Source: Bacillus sp. SD088
Lineage (GTDB): Bacteria; Bacillota; Bacilli; Bacillales; Bacillaceae_C
Assembly (NCBI RefSeq): GCF_017355205.1
Contig: NZ_JADIJK010000013.1
Span: forward strand, 1 to 64,000
Length of the DNA: 64,000 nt
Direction: 5' to 3'
How positions within the stretch are numbered: position 1 is the stretch's first letter; the number at the start of each line of letters is the position of its first letter. Positions 25,620 through 33,837 of this stretch are shown in pieces. The position numbers and the translations under genes are program-made. Under the pieces are notes generated by a model that made no database searches, had not been told where the DNA came from, and saw only the letters and a list, made by a program, of their open reading frames with translations.

Positions 25620-26159
25620 CTACGCTTTCTCCTTCTTCGGCCAAATAAAATTGGAAAGGGCGATCAAGAAATCAATTCCAAGGACCAAAGACCATAGTTT
25701 CCAAAAGCCATCCAATACTTCTGTGCGGGCAGGGTCTTGGATGAAAAAGATAAGCCCGAGTAAAAAGACACTCCCGATTATATAGGCAAGTACATGCTGT
25801 CCCCAGCTCTTCAAATAATGCTTTGCATAATCCATGCCATAACGCTTCAATGGTTTAGGGCCTTGCTTCATTATATAATAGCGAAATCGCTCATCAGCCC
25901 AACGAATCATACTTTTTCCGAAGGCGAGTGAAATACCAATATAAATAGCTGCGAGTCCATGGGCTTGAGTGGCAGTTGCCCCATGATATAAATCAAAGCT
26001 TGTAGTCCCCAATAAAATTAAATCAATCACAGGTGTGAGAGCTAGGAAGAAAAAGCCTAGTTTTTCTTTTTTTAGTAGGTATCTTGTCACAAACCCAAGT
26101 AGAATCACAACCCAAAAGCCGATTTCAGCGGCGATAATCATCCATGCGACAAAGTTCAA
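25620..26159 (-). CDS. Conserved membrane protein (YmcC-like), unknown function
   Basis: 179 residues, about five transmembrane segments, TTG start eight bases after GGGGAGG. The segment ADERFRYYIMKQGPKPLKRY forms a cytoplasmic loop. It resembles the B. subtilis YmcC group of membrane proteins. It is transcribed divergently from a TetR repressor, with a palindromic site between, so it is the likely target of that repressor. Confidence 0.6.
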   Translation of the reverse strand: MNFVAWMIIAAEIGFWVVILLGFVTRYLLKKEKLGFFFLALTPVIDLILLGTTSFDLYHGATATQAHGLAAIYIGISLAFGKSMIRWADERFRYYIMKQGPKPLKRYGMDYAKHYLKSWGQHVLAYIIGSVFLLGLIFFIQDPARTEVLDGFWKLWSLVLGIDFLIALSNFIWPKKEKA

Positions 26160-26196
26160 TCTGTATGCCTCCCCTCCTCAAAGTAGATTTAAAATA

Positions 26197-26258
26197 TACC
26201 ATGGTTTTTATTTTAATACAACTGTATTTTTTAAAATGATTTTGCTAAAATAAACGTA
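26197..26258 (+). promoter_or_regulatory. TetR-family operator and possible leaderless promoter
   Basis: AATACA-AC-TGTATT (26215-26228) is a perfect 6-bp inverted repeat between divergent genes. Downstream, TGCTAAAAT (26243-26251) is an extended -10 element; the predicted transcript start seven bases later falls on the ATG at 26258, and no Shine-Dalgarno sequence precedes that ATG. Confidence 0.55.
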
Positions 26259-26842
26259 TGCCAAAAATAGTTGATCATGAAAAAAGAAAAAGACAAATTG
26301 CAGAAGCTACTTGGAAGGTAATTTTAGAGCAAGGAATGGAGGGAGCGACAGTACGCAATATTGCAAAGGAAGCTGGTTTGTCCTTAGGGGCTTTGCGATA
26401 TTACTTTTCAACTCAAGATGAGTTATTTGTTTATGCAATGAAATTAGTCAAAGAGAATGCAACAGAACGTATTAATAAAATCGCCGCCAGTGAACTGCCA
26501 GCATTTGAAAAAGTCATGGCTATTCTATTAGAAATTGTCCCGATCGATGCAAAAACAATGGCAGAGATGGAAGTGTGGTTTGCCTATGTCTTCTATACAA
26601 GACATAAAGAGGATATATTTGCTGCAAAAGAAGATGTTATTTTTAGAGGAATGGAAAAATTATTGCTCTATTTACGTCAGCACCGAGTACTGCGGGATGG
26701 GGTGGATATCGAGATTGAAACGGAAAGATTATATGCTTTAATTGATGGACTGGCCCTTCATGCTTTATTAGAACCACAAAGAATGGACAAGGAAAGGCTT
26801 GTGAAGGTGATTGAGTATCATATGCAAATGATTTGTGTTTAG
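26258..26842 (+). CDS. TetR family transcriptional regulator
   Basis: 194 residues. HTH at residues 8-55 (QIAEATWKVILEQGMEGATVRNIAKEAGLSLGALRYYF), followed by a BetI/YsiA-type C-terminal domain. The ATG has no ribosome-binding site and lies about seven bases after an extended -10 box, so the mRNA may be leaderless. Divergent from the YmcC-like membrane gene, which it probably represses through the palindrome in between. Confidence 0.85.
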   Translation: MPKIVDHEKRKRQIAEATWKVILEQGMEGATVRNIAKEAGLSLGALRYYFSTQDELFVYAMKLVKENATERINKIAASELPAFEKVMAILLEIVPIDAKTMAEMEVWFAYVFYTRHKEDIFAAKEDVIFRGMEKLLLYLRQHRVLRDGVDIEIETERLYALIDGLALHALLEPQRMDKERLVKVIEYHMQMICV

Positions 26843-26865
26843 GTGAAAGGGAGAAAATAAAAGAA

Positions 26866-27061
26866 AAGAGGCTGGAACAAAAATGTTTTCACCAAAGAAA
26901 TACACTCGCTCTGGAAATATACTTCGCTTTCCACGGGCGAGTGGCAAGCCTCTTCAAGCTTCGCCTTCCGGGGCCTTGTCGAACTCTCACTTCCCAGGAG
27001 TCTACGTATATTTCCTTCGCTAAGTTAATAGATTTGTTCGTCTTTGGAGCCTCAGCCTCTT
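26866..27061. mobile_element. MITE-like element, family A, complete copy
   Basis: 196 bp with perfect 9-bp terminal inverted repeats AAGAGGCTG (26866-26874) and CAGCCTCTT (27053-27061). Internal blocks match the partial copy at 1-139 in inverse orientation. No coding capacity. It separates the TetR gene from the DUF4097 gene. Confidence 0.75.
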
Positions 27062-27072
27062 GACAGATAGAA

Positions 27073-27975
27073 CTATTTTTTCTTCACGATAATATCTCCA
27101 TTTTTTGTTTCCAGCTGAATCATTGTTCCTTGATTCTGGTTATTGATCGTTTGTTTCTTTTGATCAAAAATAAGTATGTCTCCATGCTTTGTAGCTGTAT
27201 CAAACTGGACGTTTTCAGGATAGTTCTTTGCTTGAATGAATATATCCCCATTTGACGTTTCAGCGGTTATAGGGTTTGAGATCTGATCATTACGCAAGGA
27301 GAAATCTCCTGATCGTGTTTTCGCCTGTACCTCTCCAGAGACATTTTTGAATGCGGTCTCCCCTGATCTTGTTAGGCTATGGACATTGGTCGCCTCAATA
27401 TTAGATAAGACAATGTCTCCTGATTTTGTTTCTGCAGACGTATCACCAGTGATTTGATCTAAACGGACATCACCGCTCGTTGCTTTGACAGCGAGTTGAT
27501 CAGATGTAAGGTTTTCAGCTACAATATCCCCGGCATTAGTGGTGATGTCGATATTCTTTGCTGCGATTTTTTCAACGTATAAATCAGCTGTTTTTCCCTT
27601 TACTTGAACGGTCTCGTATTCTTTTTCAGGCACATATACATTGATTTTAGGGGATTGATCAAAGCCGAATGAAAACCACTTTTTTGTTTTATCTTCAGAG
27701 TGAATGGTAAGCATATCGCTTTGTTGGTCCACTGACAGTTCGTTACTCATTTTTTGAGCGCTCCTGCCCACTACCTCAATCTTTGCTTGTTCTTGAGTAG
27801 GGAACAGTTCGACATCTGTATTCGTAACATCAATTTGCACGGAGTTAAATGAGAAATCACTAATATCGGTTGTCACAGCTGCTGTTTTTTCCTTAGCTGC
27901 TGAAAATGTGATGGCACTGGCGATTCCTCCTACAATGATAAAAAGGAGAGCGATGATTGAAATTTTCTTGACCAT
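27073..27975 (-). CDS. DUF4097 beta-helix membrane-anchored protein
   Basis: 300 residues from the ATG at 27975 (AAAGGTGG eight bases upstream). One N-terminal transmembrane anchor (residues 2-25), then a long run of short beta-strand repeats of the DUF4097 type (SGDVRLDQITGDTSAETKSG, TRSGDFSLRN, TSNGDIFIQAKN), predicted to form a right-handed beta-helix outside the membrane. Last gene of the PadR-DUF1700-DUF4097 operon, a common stress-response set in bacilli whose precise role is unknown. Starts one base after the DUF1700 stop. Confidence 0.85.
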   Translation of the reverse strand: MVKKISIIALLFIIVGGIASAITFSAAKEKTAAVTTDISDFSFNSVQIDVTNTDVELFPTQEQAKIEVVGRSAQKMSNELSVDQQSDMLTIHSEDKTKKWFSFGFDQSPKINVYVPEKEYETVQVKGKTADLYVEKIAAKNIDITTNAGDIVAENLTSDQLAVKATSGDVRLDQITGDTSAETKSGDIVLSNIEATNVHSLTRSGETAFKNVSGEVQAKTRSGDFSLRNDQISNPITAETSNGDIFIQAKNYPENVQFDTATKHGDILIFDQKKQTINNQNQGTMIQLETKNGDIIVKKK

Positions 27976-27976
27976 G

Positions 27977-28528
27977 TTATTTTCCACCTTTCACAACAGA
28001 TACATTATATTTTAAATAACGAAGAAGCAAGTTTTTAAAGTCAATGGATAGACGATACATTCCTAGGGATATGAAAAAGCCTAGTCCAGAAAGAACGATA
28101 GAGAAAAATAGATCGAACCATGCGAATGTTCCTGGATTGAATAGGGCACTGATCACAACTAATAGGGGGCTAAGTGTAAAGGAAGCACCTAAGCACCATC
28201 CTCCTAATAATAAACCTGCTAAGGCAATAAACGGACCTAGAACTAAGACCAAGTTAATAAAGCCAAGTCCAATCACAGACCATACGGCGCGAAAAATATT
28301 TCCTGTTGATCGGCTCGTTTCCATTTTTTCTATATGATATTCGGCAAGAATTTCTCGAGCTAATTGTTTTGGTGAACCAAGAGCTGCAGAGATTTCCTCC
28401 TCTGATTTCCCTTCTTCAATTCCAAAATTAAAATGATCTTCATAATCTTGAAGAATATCATTTTTTTCGACCGAAGATAAGGAACGCAAATATCGTTCTA
28501 ATTCTAATAAAAATTCCCGTTTATTCAT
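27977..28528 (-). CDS. DUF1700/HAAS-domain membrane protein
   Basis: 183 residues from the ATG at 28528 (GGAGGG upstream). The N-terminal HAAS helix bundle (FLLELERYLRSLSSVEKNDI, residues 5-70) is followed by four transmembrane segments. HAAS proteins are typically encoded with PadR regulators and are thought to act with them at the membrane. Its start overlaps the PadR stop by eight bases. Confidence 0.88.
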   Translation of the reverse strand: MNKREFLLELERYLRSLSSVEKNDILQDYEDHFNFGIEEGKSEEEISAALGSPKQLAREILAEYHIEKMETSRSTGNIFRAVWSVIGLGFINLVLVLGPFIALAGLLLGGWCLGASFTLSPLLVVISALFNPGTFAWFDLFFSIVLSGLGFFISLGMYRLSIDFKNLLLRYLKYNVSVVKGGK

Positions 28529-28844
28529 GGGCGATTCCCTCCTCGATGATGTGATCGACCCCTTTGGAAAATTGTTTCCATTCTGCAACAAGTTTATATA
28601 AATAATCCCGCCCCTGTTCTGTTAATTTATAATATTTCCGTGATGGGCCTTCGTTTGATTCGCGTAAATAGGTTGTAAAATAACCTTCTTTTGTTAATCT
28701 TCTTAGTAAGGGATAGACTGAGCCTTCCGATATTTCAATTTGATTGGAAATGCTTTGAACAAGTTCATATCCATAGCGGTCTTCTTTATCCAGAAGGACG
28801 AGAACACAAAGTTCTAAAACTCCCTTTTTAAATTGAACATTCAA
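28521..28844 (-). CDS. PadR family transcriptional regulator
   Basis: 107 residues: winged HTH with KKGVLELCVLVLLDKEDRYG at residues 6-25 and the wing RLTKEGYFTTYLRESNEG, plus a C-terminal dimerisation helix. First gene of the operon with DUF1700 and DUF4097 proteins. The promoter at 28888-28916 is surrounded by AGTACT repeats that may be its operator, giving autorepression. Confidence 0.9.
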   Translation of the reverse strand: MNVQFKKGVLELCVLVLLDKEDRYGYELVQSISNQIEISEGSVYPLLRRLTKEGYFTTYLRESNEGPSRKYYKLTEQGRDYLYKLVAEWKQFSKGVDHIIEEGIAHE

Positions 28845-28887
28845 TTTTCACCACTCCACTACTGTATAATGTATAGTACTTGAATAT

Positions 28888-28916
28888 AATATAACATCTA
28901 GTACTGTTCATTGCAA
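28888..28916 (-). promoter_or_regulatory. Promoter of the PadR operon
   Basis: On the minus strand, TTGCAA (-35) and TATATT (-10) are 17 bp apart. AGTACT occurs at 28876-28881 and 28899-28904, and GTACTGTA-like sequences flank the region, likely PadR binding sites. Confidence 0.6.
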
Positions 28917-28937
28917 GGTACTGTAGAAATTTAAATT

Positions 28938-28980
28938 TAAAAAAGCTGTGAGGAGGAGTGGGAAAGCCCCTACACAGCTG
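28938..28980 (-). terminator. Terminator of the MFS gene
   Basis: On the minus strand CAGCTGTG, loop, CACAGCTTTTTTAA. It begins over the last codons of the MFS gene. Confidence 0.8.
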
Positions 28981-30118
28981 TATGCGAAGTTCGATTTTTA
29001 AAAAACATGAAAATCGCTCCAATTAATAACAAGATTCCGGCGAAAAGGAATCCTCCGTTGGCTGTTAATTGGAGTAAACCTGTAATACCTGAACCGATGA
29101 CGACCCCCATGGAGAAGAAAGCGTAAAAATATCCATATGCTTTTCCGCGATAAGCAGGATCTGTTGCGTCGACAAGCATAGAGTTTAAAGATGGGAATAA
29201 AAAGGCAAAACCAATTCCGTAAGTACCCATAATTACATAAAGGAGTGTGATGCTTGGGGCAAAGCTGATGAGGAGCATGCTTATACCCATGATCGACATA
29301 CCAAACACGGCTGTATGTATAGGCTTTAAACGATCAAATAATGTATTAGTTGGCAATATAAAGATTAACACAGCCACTAGCCCAAATGTACTCATCAATA
29401 AACCACTTGTTTGAGTGTCACTTCCTAATTCCACTACTTTTAATGGAAGCATATACGCGACAACGCCTTGTGAGAACATAAGGAATAATGCTCCTAAATA
29501 TGTTTTCATAATGAGTGGATCTTGGAAAAAAATTCTCACCGAAATTGGCTTTTTGTTCACTTTAGGCTTTTCCACCTTTTGTAACGAGCGAAGGAAGATA
29601 AAGGATAGGATGCCTAGCACAAACATGAAAATAGCTGTGACCGTTAACACGGTGACTTCATTCATCTTACTAGCGACGATGCCGCTGAAGGCCGGTCCGC
29701 TAATCGCGGCTAATCCAATAAAAGCACCAGATAATGCAGCTCCTTTTCCTTTCTTTTCCTTCGCCGTTGTATTCGCTAAATTGGTAAAAGCTGCAGGAAC
29801 GATCAGACCTGCTGTGAAACCATGTAGAAAGCGAACAAGCAATAAAATCCAAGTACCTGTTGCGAAATAATATAATAATAATGTGATACCTGTGGAAAAT
29901 AGGCCGAACATCAAAATGGAAAAAGGCCCTTTTTTATCCGTCAAAAAGCCGGACGTCACATTGCCGATAATATTAGAAAGAGAAAACATCCCGACAACAA
30001 GTCCAACTAAAAAAGGAGGTGCCCCAAGGGAAGCCGCCAATGGACTCATAATCGGCAATTGCGAAAAGAGATCGAAAAAGGAAAAAAACACAATTAAGTA
30101 AATGAGAATCCTCATCAT
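28970..30118 (-). CDS. MFS transporter
   Basis: 382 residues from the ATG at 30118, eight bases after GGAGG; a TTG five codons earlier overlaps that site. Twelve transmembrane segments; motif A appears as GFLTDKKGP in the loop between TM2 and TM3. Family resemblance is to drug-efflux (DHA1-like) permeases. No dedicated regulator beside it. Substrate unknown. Confidence 0.88.
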   Translation of the reverse strand: MMRILIYLIVFFSFFDLFSQLPIMSPLAASLGAPPFLVGLVVGMFSLSNIIGNVTSGFLTDKKGPFSILMFGLFSTGITLLLYYFATGTWILLLVRFLHGFTAGLIVPAAFTNLANTTAKEKKGKGAALSGAFIGLAAISGPAFSGIVASKMNEVTVLTVTAIFMFVLGILSFIFLRSLQKVEKPKVNKKPISVRIFFQDPLIMKTYLGALFLMFSQGVVAYMLPLKVVELGSDTQTSGLLMSTFGLVAVLIFILPTNTLFDRLKPIHTAVFGMSIMGISMLLISFAPSITLLYVIMGTYGIGFAFLFPSLNSMLVDATDPAYRGKAYGYFYAFFSMGVVIGSGITGLLQLTANGGFLFAGILLLIGAIFMFFKNRTSHTAV

Positions 30119-30278
30119 ACTCACAGCCTCCAAACTAGAATCATTACCCCCATCTTCTCATGAAAACAGAAATTCTCAAGGGTATATGTTCAACAAATAT
30201 GTGAATAACATGGGAATTATGTGCCGAATTTCTAGCTTTCATAAAAAAGGGCGGGTGTGGAGGTGGAATAATTCTGGA

Positions 30279-30576
30279 TAATCCTGTGAGAGAATAGAGA
30301 GTTTAATCCCGTATGGCAGAGGTTTAAACACGTAAGGAGCCGGTCTAATCCCGCAAGAGAAAATAAACCCTTATAGAGAGTGAGTAATCCCGTATGGCAG
30401 AGGTTTAAACACGTAAGGAGCCGGTCTAATCCCGCAAGAGAAAATAAACCCTTATAGAGAGTGAATAATCCCGTATGGCAGAGGTTTAAACACGTAAGGA
30501 GCCGTTCTCTCCCGTAAGAGAAAAATAAACCCTTATAGATTTTCCCCTTGTATAGTCAACTCTTAATCTTGTATGC
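30279..30576 (+). repeat. NERD-linked repeat array 1 (core TAATCCCGTATGG)
   Basis: Units beginning at 30279, 30304, 30325, 30346, 30364, 30385, 30406, 30427, 30445, 30466, 30487, 30507 and 30526, mostly 21 bp apart (18-21). Cores vary around TAA(T/A)C(C/A)CGTA. Four units form a higher-order repeat of exactly 81 bp (30304, 30385, 30466). A further core-like TAATCTTGTATGCAG at 30564 overlaps the last codons and stop of the NERD gene. Confidence 0.85.
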
Positions 30577-31549
30577 AGTCAAACTTAGTTCGTTTTTGCA
30601 AATAGCGTTTGAAATCTATTTGATAGGCGCGATTGCGTTTGCCGCCAGTTCTTAATAACTCCATCCCTTGTAATATGCGAGTAGCTGTTTTCATATCAAC
30701 ATGTAAGAAATCACGGCAATCCTTATTGGTCATTTTCTCTTCTACGACTAGATACCATTCAATAATAGTGGGAATATGAGCGTATTGGTCATGATGCCCA
30801 CAATTTCCGCAAGCCCAGCTCCTTTTAATTTTCTTCATCCCGAAGGTGCCACATTTTTGGCATTTTACGCCGGTTAAGATATCGTCTTTTGAAATGTTAT
30901 ATGTTTGACAGATGGGAGCGGGAATATAGGGCTGATGATGTGCGGCTAAGTCTCGTGCGATGTATTTGAGATCTCCAGATGGCTCTTTCTCTTTAGGAAA
31001 AGTTCTAATGAATGAGGGTAGTTGGATGGGGAAAAAGATTTTTGTTCCCTTTGGAGCAAGTTCCACCATTTGCTTGGGGTAGGCTAAGACAAGTGCGCCG
31101 TATACAGGTATATCCATGTTTCTATTTTGAAACCAGTCCTTTAACAATTCGCATTTTCTTCTTACCTGCGTAGCAGGACACTCGAAGGCATCCATTCCAC
31201 CATCAGCTTTTATTCGAATTAATTGTTTGGGATTTTCCTGAAAGCGTAATTTTCCGCTAATATTTTTTGTCTCGAATATGACTGAATATGATGACGTTTG
31301 GAAGAGATGATCCATTTGAAAGAGTTGGCTGGATTTGAGAGATAAATCGTGGAAAACTTGATGTTCCATTGGAAAAGGGTAATTTTGTAAAACAGAATTG
31401 ACTCTATATTCTCCGTCTAATCCTGCTTCAAGGTTTAAGCATTTAGTCTTTAAAAGTGAATAGGCAAAATGGTGACTAGCTAGTCTTGATAGAGCTGCTT
31501 TTAACCCGAGAAGTGGAAGAGGATCGTTTAAATAATCCGTAATTTTTAT
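30563..31549 (-). CDS. NERD-domain protein with zinc ribbon and HTH-like C-terminus (paralogue 1), non-canonical start
   Basis: 328 residues if started at ATA 31549, eight bases after AAGGAGG. No ATG, GTG or TTG occurs in this frame between the upstream stop (31586) and the ATG at 31369, which would cut away 60 residues including the conserved G-x-x-G-E (43-47) of the NERD fold. With the ATA start the key residues align with the other two paralogues: D80, E93 and K95 (D...E-x-K nuclease-like core), zinc-ribbon cysteines C230, C233, C247 and C250, then an HTH-like module (NKDCRDFLHVDMKTATRILQ). The repeat array adjoins the 3-prime end. Biochemical function is unknown; nuclease activity is inferred from the fold. 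Confidence 0.8.
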   Translation of the reverse strand: MKITDYLNDPLPLLGLKAALSRLASHHFAYSLLKTKCLNLEAGLDGEYRVNSVLQNYPFPMEHQVFHDLSLKSSQLFQMDHLFQTSSYSVIFETKNISGKLRFQENPKQLIRIKADGGMDAFECPATQVRRKCELLKDWFQNRNMDIPVYGALVLAYPKQMVELAPKGTKIFFPIQLPSFIRTFPKEKEPSGDLKYIARDLAAHHQPYIPAPICQTYNISKDDILTGVKCQKCGTFGMKKIKRSWACGNCGHHDQYAHIPTIIEWYLVVEEKMTNKDCRDFLHVDMKTATRILQGMELLRTGGKRNRAYQIDFKRYLQKRTKFDCIQD

Positions 31550-31601
31550 TTTGACTACCTCCTTATATAATAGGTTATACGTATCTTATCATATACGGAT
31601 A

Positions 31602-31937
31602 TCACCCCTCCAGCCAATCCTGATTATGATCTTCGGCGTTCCATTGGTATTTCGATAAATTTACTTTTCCTTTTTTAGAAACCTCGACGCCCTCTTCACT
31701 AAGCAAAGAAGCTTGTGTGTAGGCAGTCTCAGAATCTTTAATCACAATCTCTCCCTTCGCATTCACCACACGGTGCCAAGGTAAATCATATTTTTGGCTC
31801 ATAGAATGAAGAATTCTAGCGACCTGTCTGGCAGCACGAGGGTTGCCAGCTAAACGAGCAATTTGGCCATAAGTGGCTACAGTCCCAACGGGGATTGCCT
31901 GTATGACAGTAATAACTTGCTGTGTATAAACCTCCAT
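31602..31937 (-). CDS. Alkyltransferase-like (ATL) protein, MGMT family
   Basis: 111 residues covering only the DNA-binding C-terminal domain of O6-alkylguanine-DNA alkyltransferases. The helix NPRAARQVARIL is present, but the active-site PCHR is replaced by PWHR (Trp54), so it cannot accept alkyl groups. Such ATL proteins bind O6-alkylguanine and hand the lesion to nucleotide excision repair. AGGAG precedes the ATG. Monocistronic. Confidence 0.9.
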   Translation of the reverse strand: MEVYTQQVITVIQAIPVGTVATYGQIARLAGNPRAARQVARILHSMSQKYDLPWHRVVNAKGEIVIKDSETAYTQASLLSEEGVEVSKKGKVNLSKYQWNAEDHNQDWLEG

Positions 31938-32066
31938 GTTTTATTCTCCTGACTGGTTAAGATATGATAAGGGTGACGACTAAATGAAAATTAAGATTCC
32001 CTTTCACATATTATAGCAAAAAAGTGAGGGTCTAGCCCTGTTAAAGATGGAAAAGGATGGTCGAAG

Positions 32067-32768
32067 ATGGCAAAAATTTTAATTGTAGAAGATGATCCTA
32101 AGATTGCTCAATTACTGCAAAATCATTTAGAAAAGTACGGATTTGAAGCAATCATAGCAGAAGAATTTGATAAAGTTCTCGATTTTTTCAAAGAAATTCA
32201 ACCTGATTTAGTATTATTGGATATTAATCTGCCAAGCTTTGATGGCTTTTATTGGTGCAGGCAAATCCGGCAAATTTCCACTTGCCCGATTCTTTTTATT
32301 TCTGCGCGTTCAGGAGAAATGGATCAAGTGATGGCGTTAGAAAATGGCGGTGACGATTTTATTACAAAGCCCTTTCATTATGAAATTGTCATGGCGAAAA
32401 TCCGAAGTAGCTTACGGCGGGCATATGGGGAATATGCTCCGAAGGTGAAAGAACGGACCGTTGAACTAGAAGGGCTTGTTTTGTATGTTGAGAGGATGGA
32501 AGTCACCAAAGGTGGAGAAAATGTCCTTCTGACAAAGAAAGAGGCAGTACTACTCGAAATGTTAATGAAACGTTCACCACGAATCGCCTCCCGTGAAGCG
32601 ATTCTAGAAAAATTATGGGATGACCAATCTTTTGTTGATGAAAATACGTTGAATGTCAATGTTACAAGAGTTCGGAAAAAATTACAGGAGTTGGGTATTA
32701 TAGAGGCAATTGAAACCGTAAGAGGAGCAGGCTATCGGCTTATTCCCAATTGGGAGTCTTCATTATGA
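32067..32768 (+). CDS. OmpR-family response regulator (BceR-like)
   Basis: 233 residues: receiver domain (1-115) with phospho-acceptor D52 in LVLLDINLPS and the lysine in ITKPF, and a winged-HTH output domain (135-230). It overlaps its histidine kinase by four bases and precedes a Bce-type ABC transporter. A TTACA-N4-TGTAA box at 33745 before the transporter matches the BceR-type consensus, so the transporter is its target. Confidence 0.93.
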   Translation: MAKILIVEDDPKIAQLLQNHLEKYGFEAIIAEEFDKVLDFFKEIQPDLVLLDINLPSFDGFYWCRQIRQISTCPILFISARSGEMDQVMALENGGDDFITKPFHYEIVMAKIRSSLRRAYGEYAPKVKERTVELEGLVLYVERMEVTKGGENVLLTKKEAVLLEMLMKRSPRIASREAILEKLWDDQSFVDENTLNVNVTRVRKKLQELGIIEAIETVRGAGYRLIPNWESSL

Positions 32769-33742
32769 AGCTATTTTTTCGGGATCATTTCCTGCTTATC
32801 CTTATGAACGTGCTCCAAGTCATTGTTTTATTAACCGTGTTTTGGATGGATGGTTATCAGCATTTTACCTTGTATGTTTACGCTCTTTTCTTAGCGACAT
32901 TTATTCTCATGCTCTATCTTATTTTTCGTTATCTTGTTCATCGCAGGTTTTATAAAAGATTGTCGAACCCAATGGCTCATATGAATGAAGCCTTTGAGAC
33001 ATTAGATACAGCTCCTCTTGCCAAGGCATTAGGCGAATTATTAAAGCGACAACATCGTATTTATATGAATCAACTTGATCAACAAGAAAAAAGGCGAAAT
33101 GACCACTTAACGTTTATTAATCAATGGGTTCATCAGATGAAAACACCCTTATCCGTCATTGAATTGATCACCCAAGAAAATGATGACGACGAGCAGTTAG
33201 AAAGCATTCGCGAAGAAACAGATAAGTTAGAAAAGGGCTTAGAAATGGTGTTGTATGCGGCAAGATTGGAAATGTTTGAACAAGATTTTCAAGTAGAGCC
33301 TGTGTCTTTGCGATCAGTCATTGAAGCAGCCGTCCGCGAAAATAAACGCCTGTTTATCAAAAATCACGTGTATCCAGAGATTCATGTTTCCGAAACAATT
33401 GTGGAATCTGATGAAAAGTGGTTAGAATTTATCTTTAATCAATTGATTACAAATGCAGTGAAATATTCTACTGGAAAAGGGCGTAAGGTGGTCATTAATG
33501 AAGCGAAGCATACGCGTGAAATCATGGTAACGGTGCAGGATTATGGTGTTGGTATCCCCAAAACGGATTTAAAACGAGTGTTCAATCCCTTTTTTACAGG
33601 AGAAAATGGCCGGGTTTATCGTGAATCAACAGGTATGGGGCTCTATTTAGTCAAAGAGGTCTGTGAAAAATTGGGTCATGATATTGAACTCTCCTCTGTT
33701 CAGGGAGAAGGGACGAGTGTACAACTAGTATTTCATAGATAA
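32765..33742 (+). CDS. Intramembrane-sensing histidine kinase (BceS-like)
   Basis: 325 residues from the ATG overlapping the regulator stop. Two transmembrane segments in the first 58 residues are joined by a very short loop (DGYQHFT), so there is no extracellular sensor domain; kinases of this type learn of antimicrobial peptides through the partner ABC transporter. H-box WVHQMKTPLS with His123; ATP-binding motifs NQLITNAVKYS, GVGIPKTDLKRVF and GMGLYLVKE are intact. Confidence 0.93.
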   Translation: MKLFFRDHFLLILMNVLQVIVLLTVFWMDGYQHFTLYVYALFLATFILMLYLIFRYLVHRRFYKRLSNPMAHMNEAFETLDTAPLAKALGELLKRQHRIYMNQLDQQEKRRNDHLTFINQWVHQMKTPLSVIELITQENDDDEQLESIREETDKLEKGLEMVLYAARLEMFEQDFQVEPVSLRSVIEAAVRENKRLFIKNHVYPEIHVSETIVESDEKWLEFIFNQLITNAVKYSTGKGRKVVINEAKHTREIMVTVQDYGVGIPKTDLKRVFNPFFTGENGRVYRESTGMGLYLVKEVCEKLGHDIELSSVQGEGTSVQLVFHR

Positions 33743-33744
33743 TC

Positions 33745-33758
33745 TTACAATTATGTAA
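33745..33758 (+). promoter_or_regulatory. BceR-type response-regulator box
   Basis: TTACA-ATTA-TGTAA, a perfect inverted repeat with 4-bp spacer, matching the TnACA-N4-TGTAA consensus of BceR-like regulators. It lies three bases after the kinase stop and 80 bp before the ABC ATPase gene; a TATAGT at 33809-33814 may be the -10. Confidence 0.8.
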
Positions 33759-33837
33759 GCTAAATGAAAGCTAGAGCGATGGTATGAAAGAGCCCGTTTC
33801 TCTTACACTATAGTTAGTTGAGAAAGGGGTTTTTAAT

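Noticed and set aside
31367-31369. ATG at 31369 as the true start of NERD gene 1
   Set aside because: It has no Shine-Dalgarno sequence and would remove 60 conserved residues, including part of the NERD fold.
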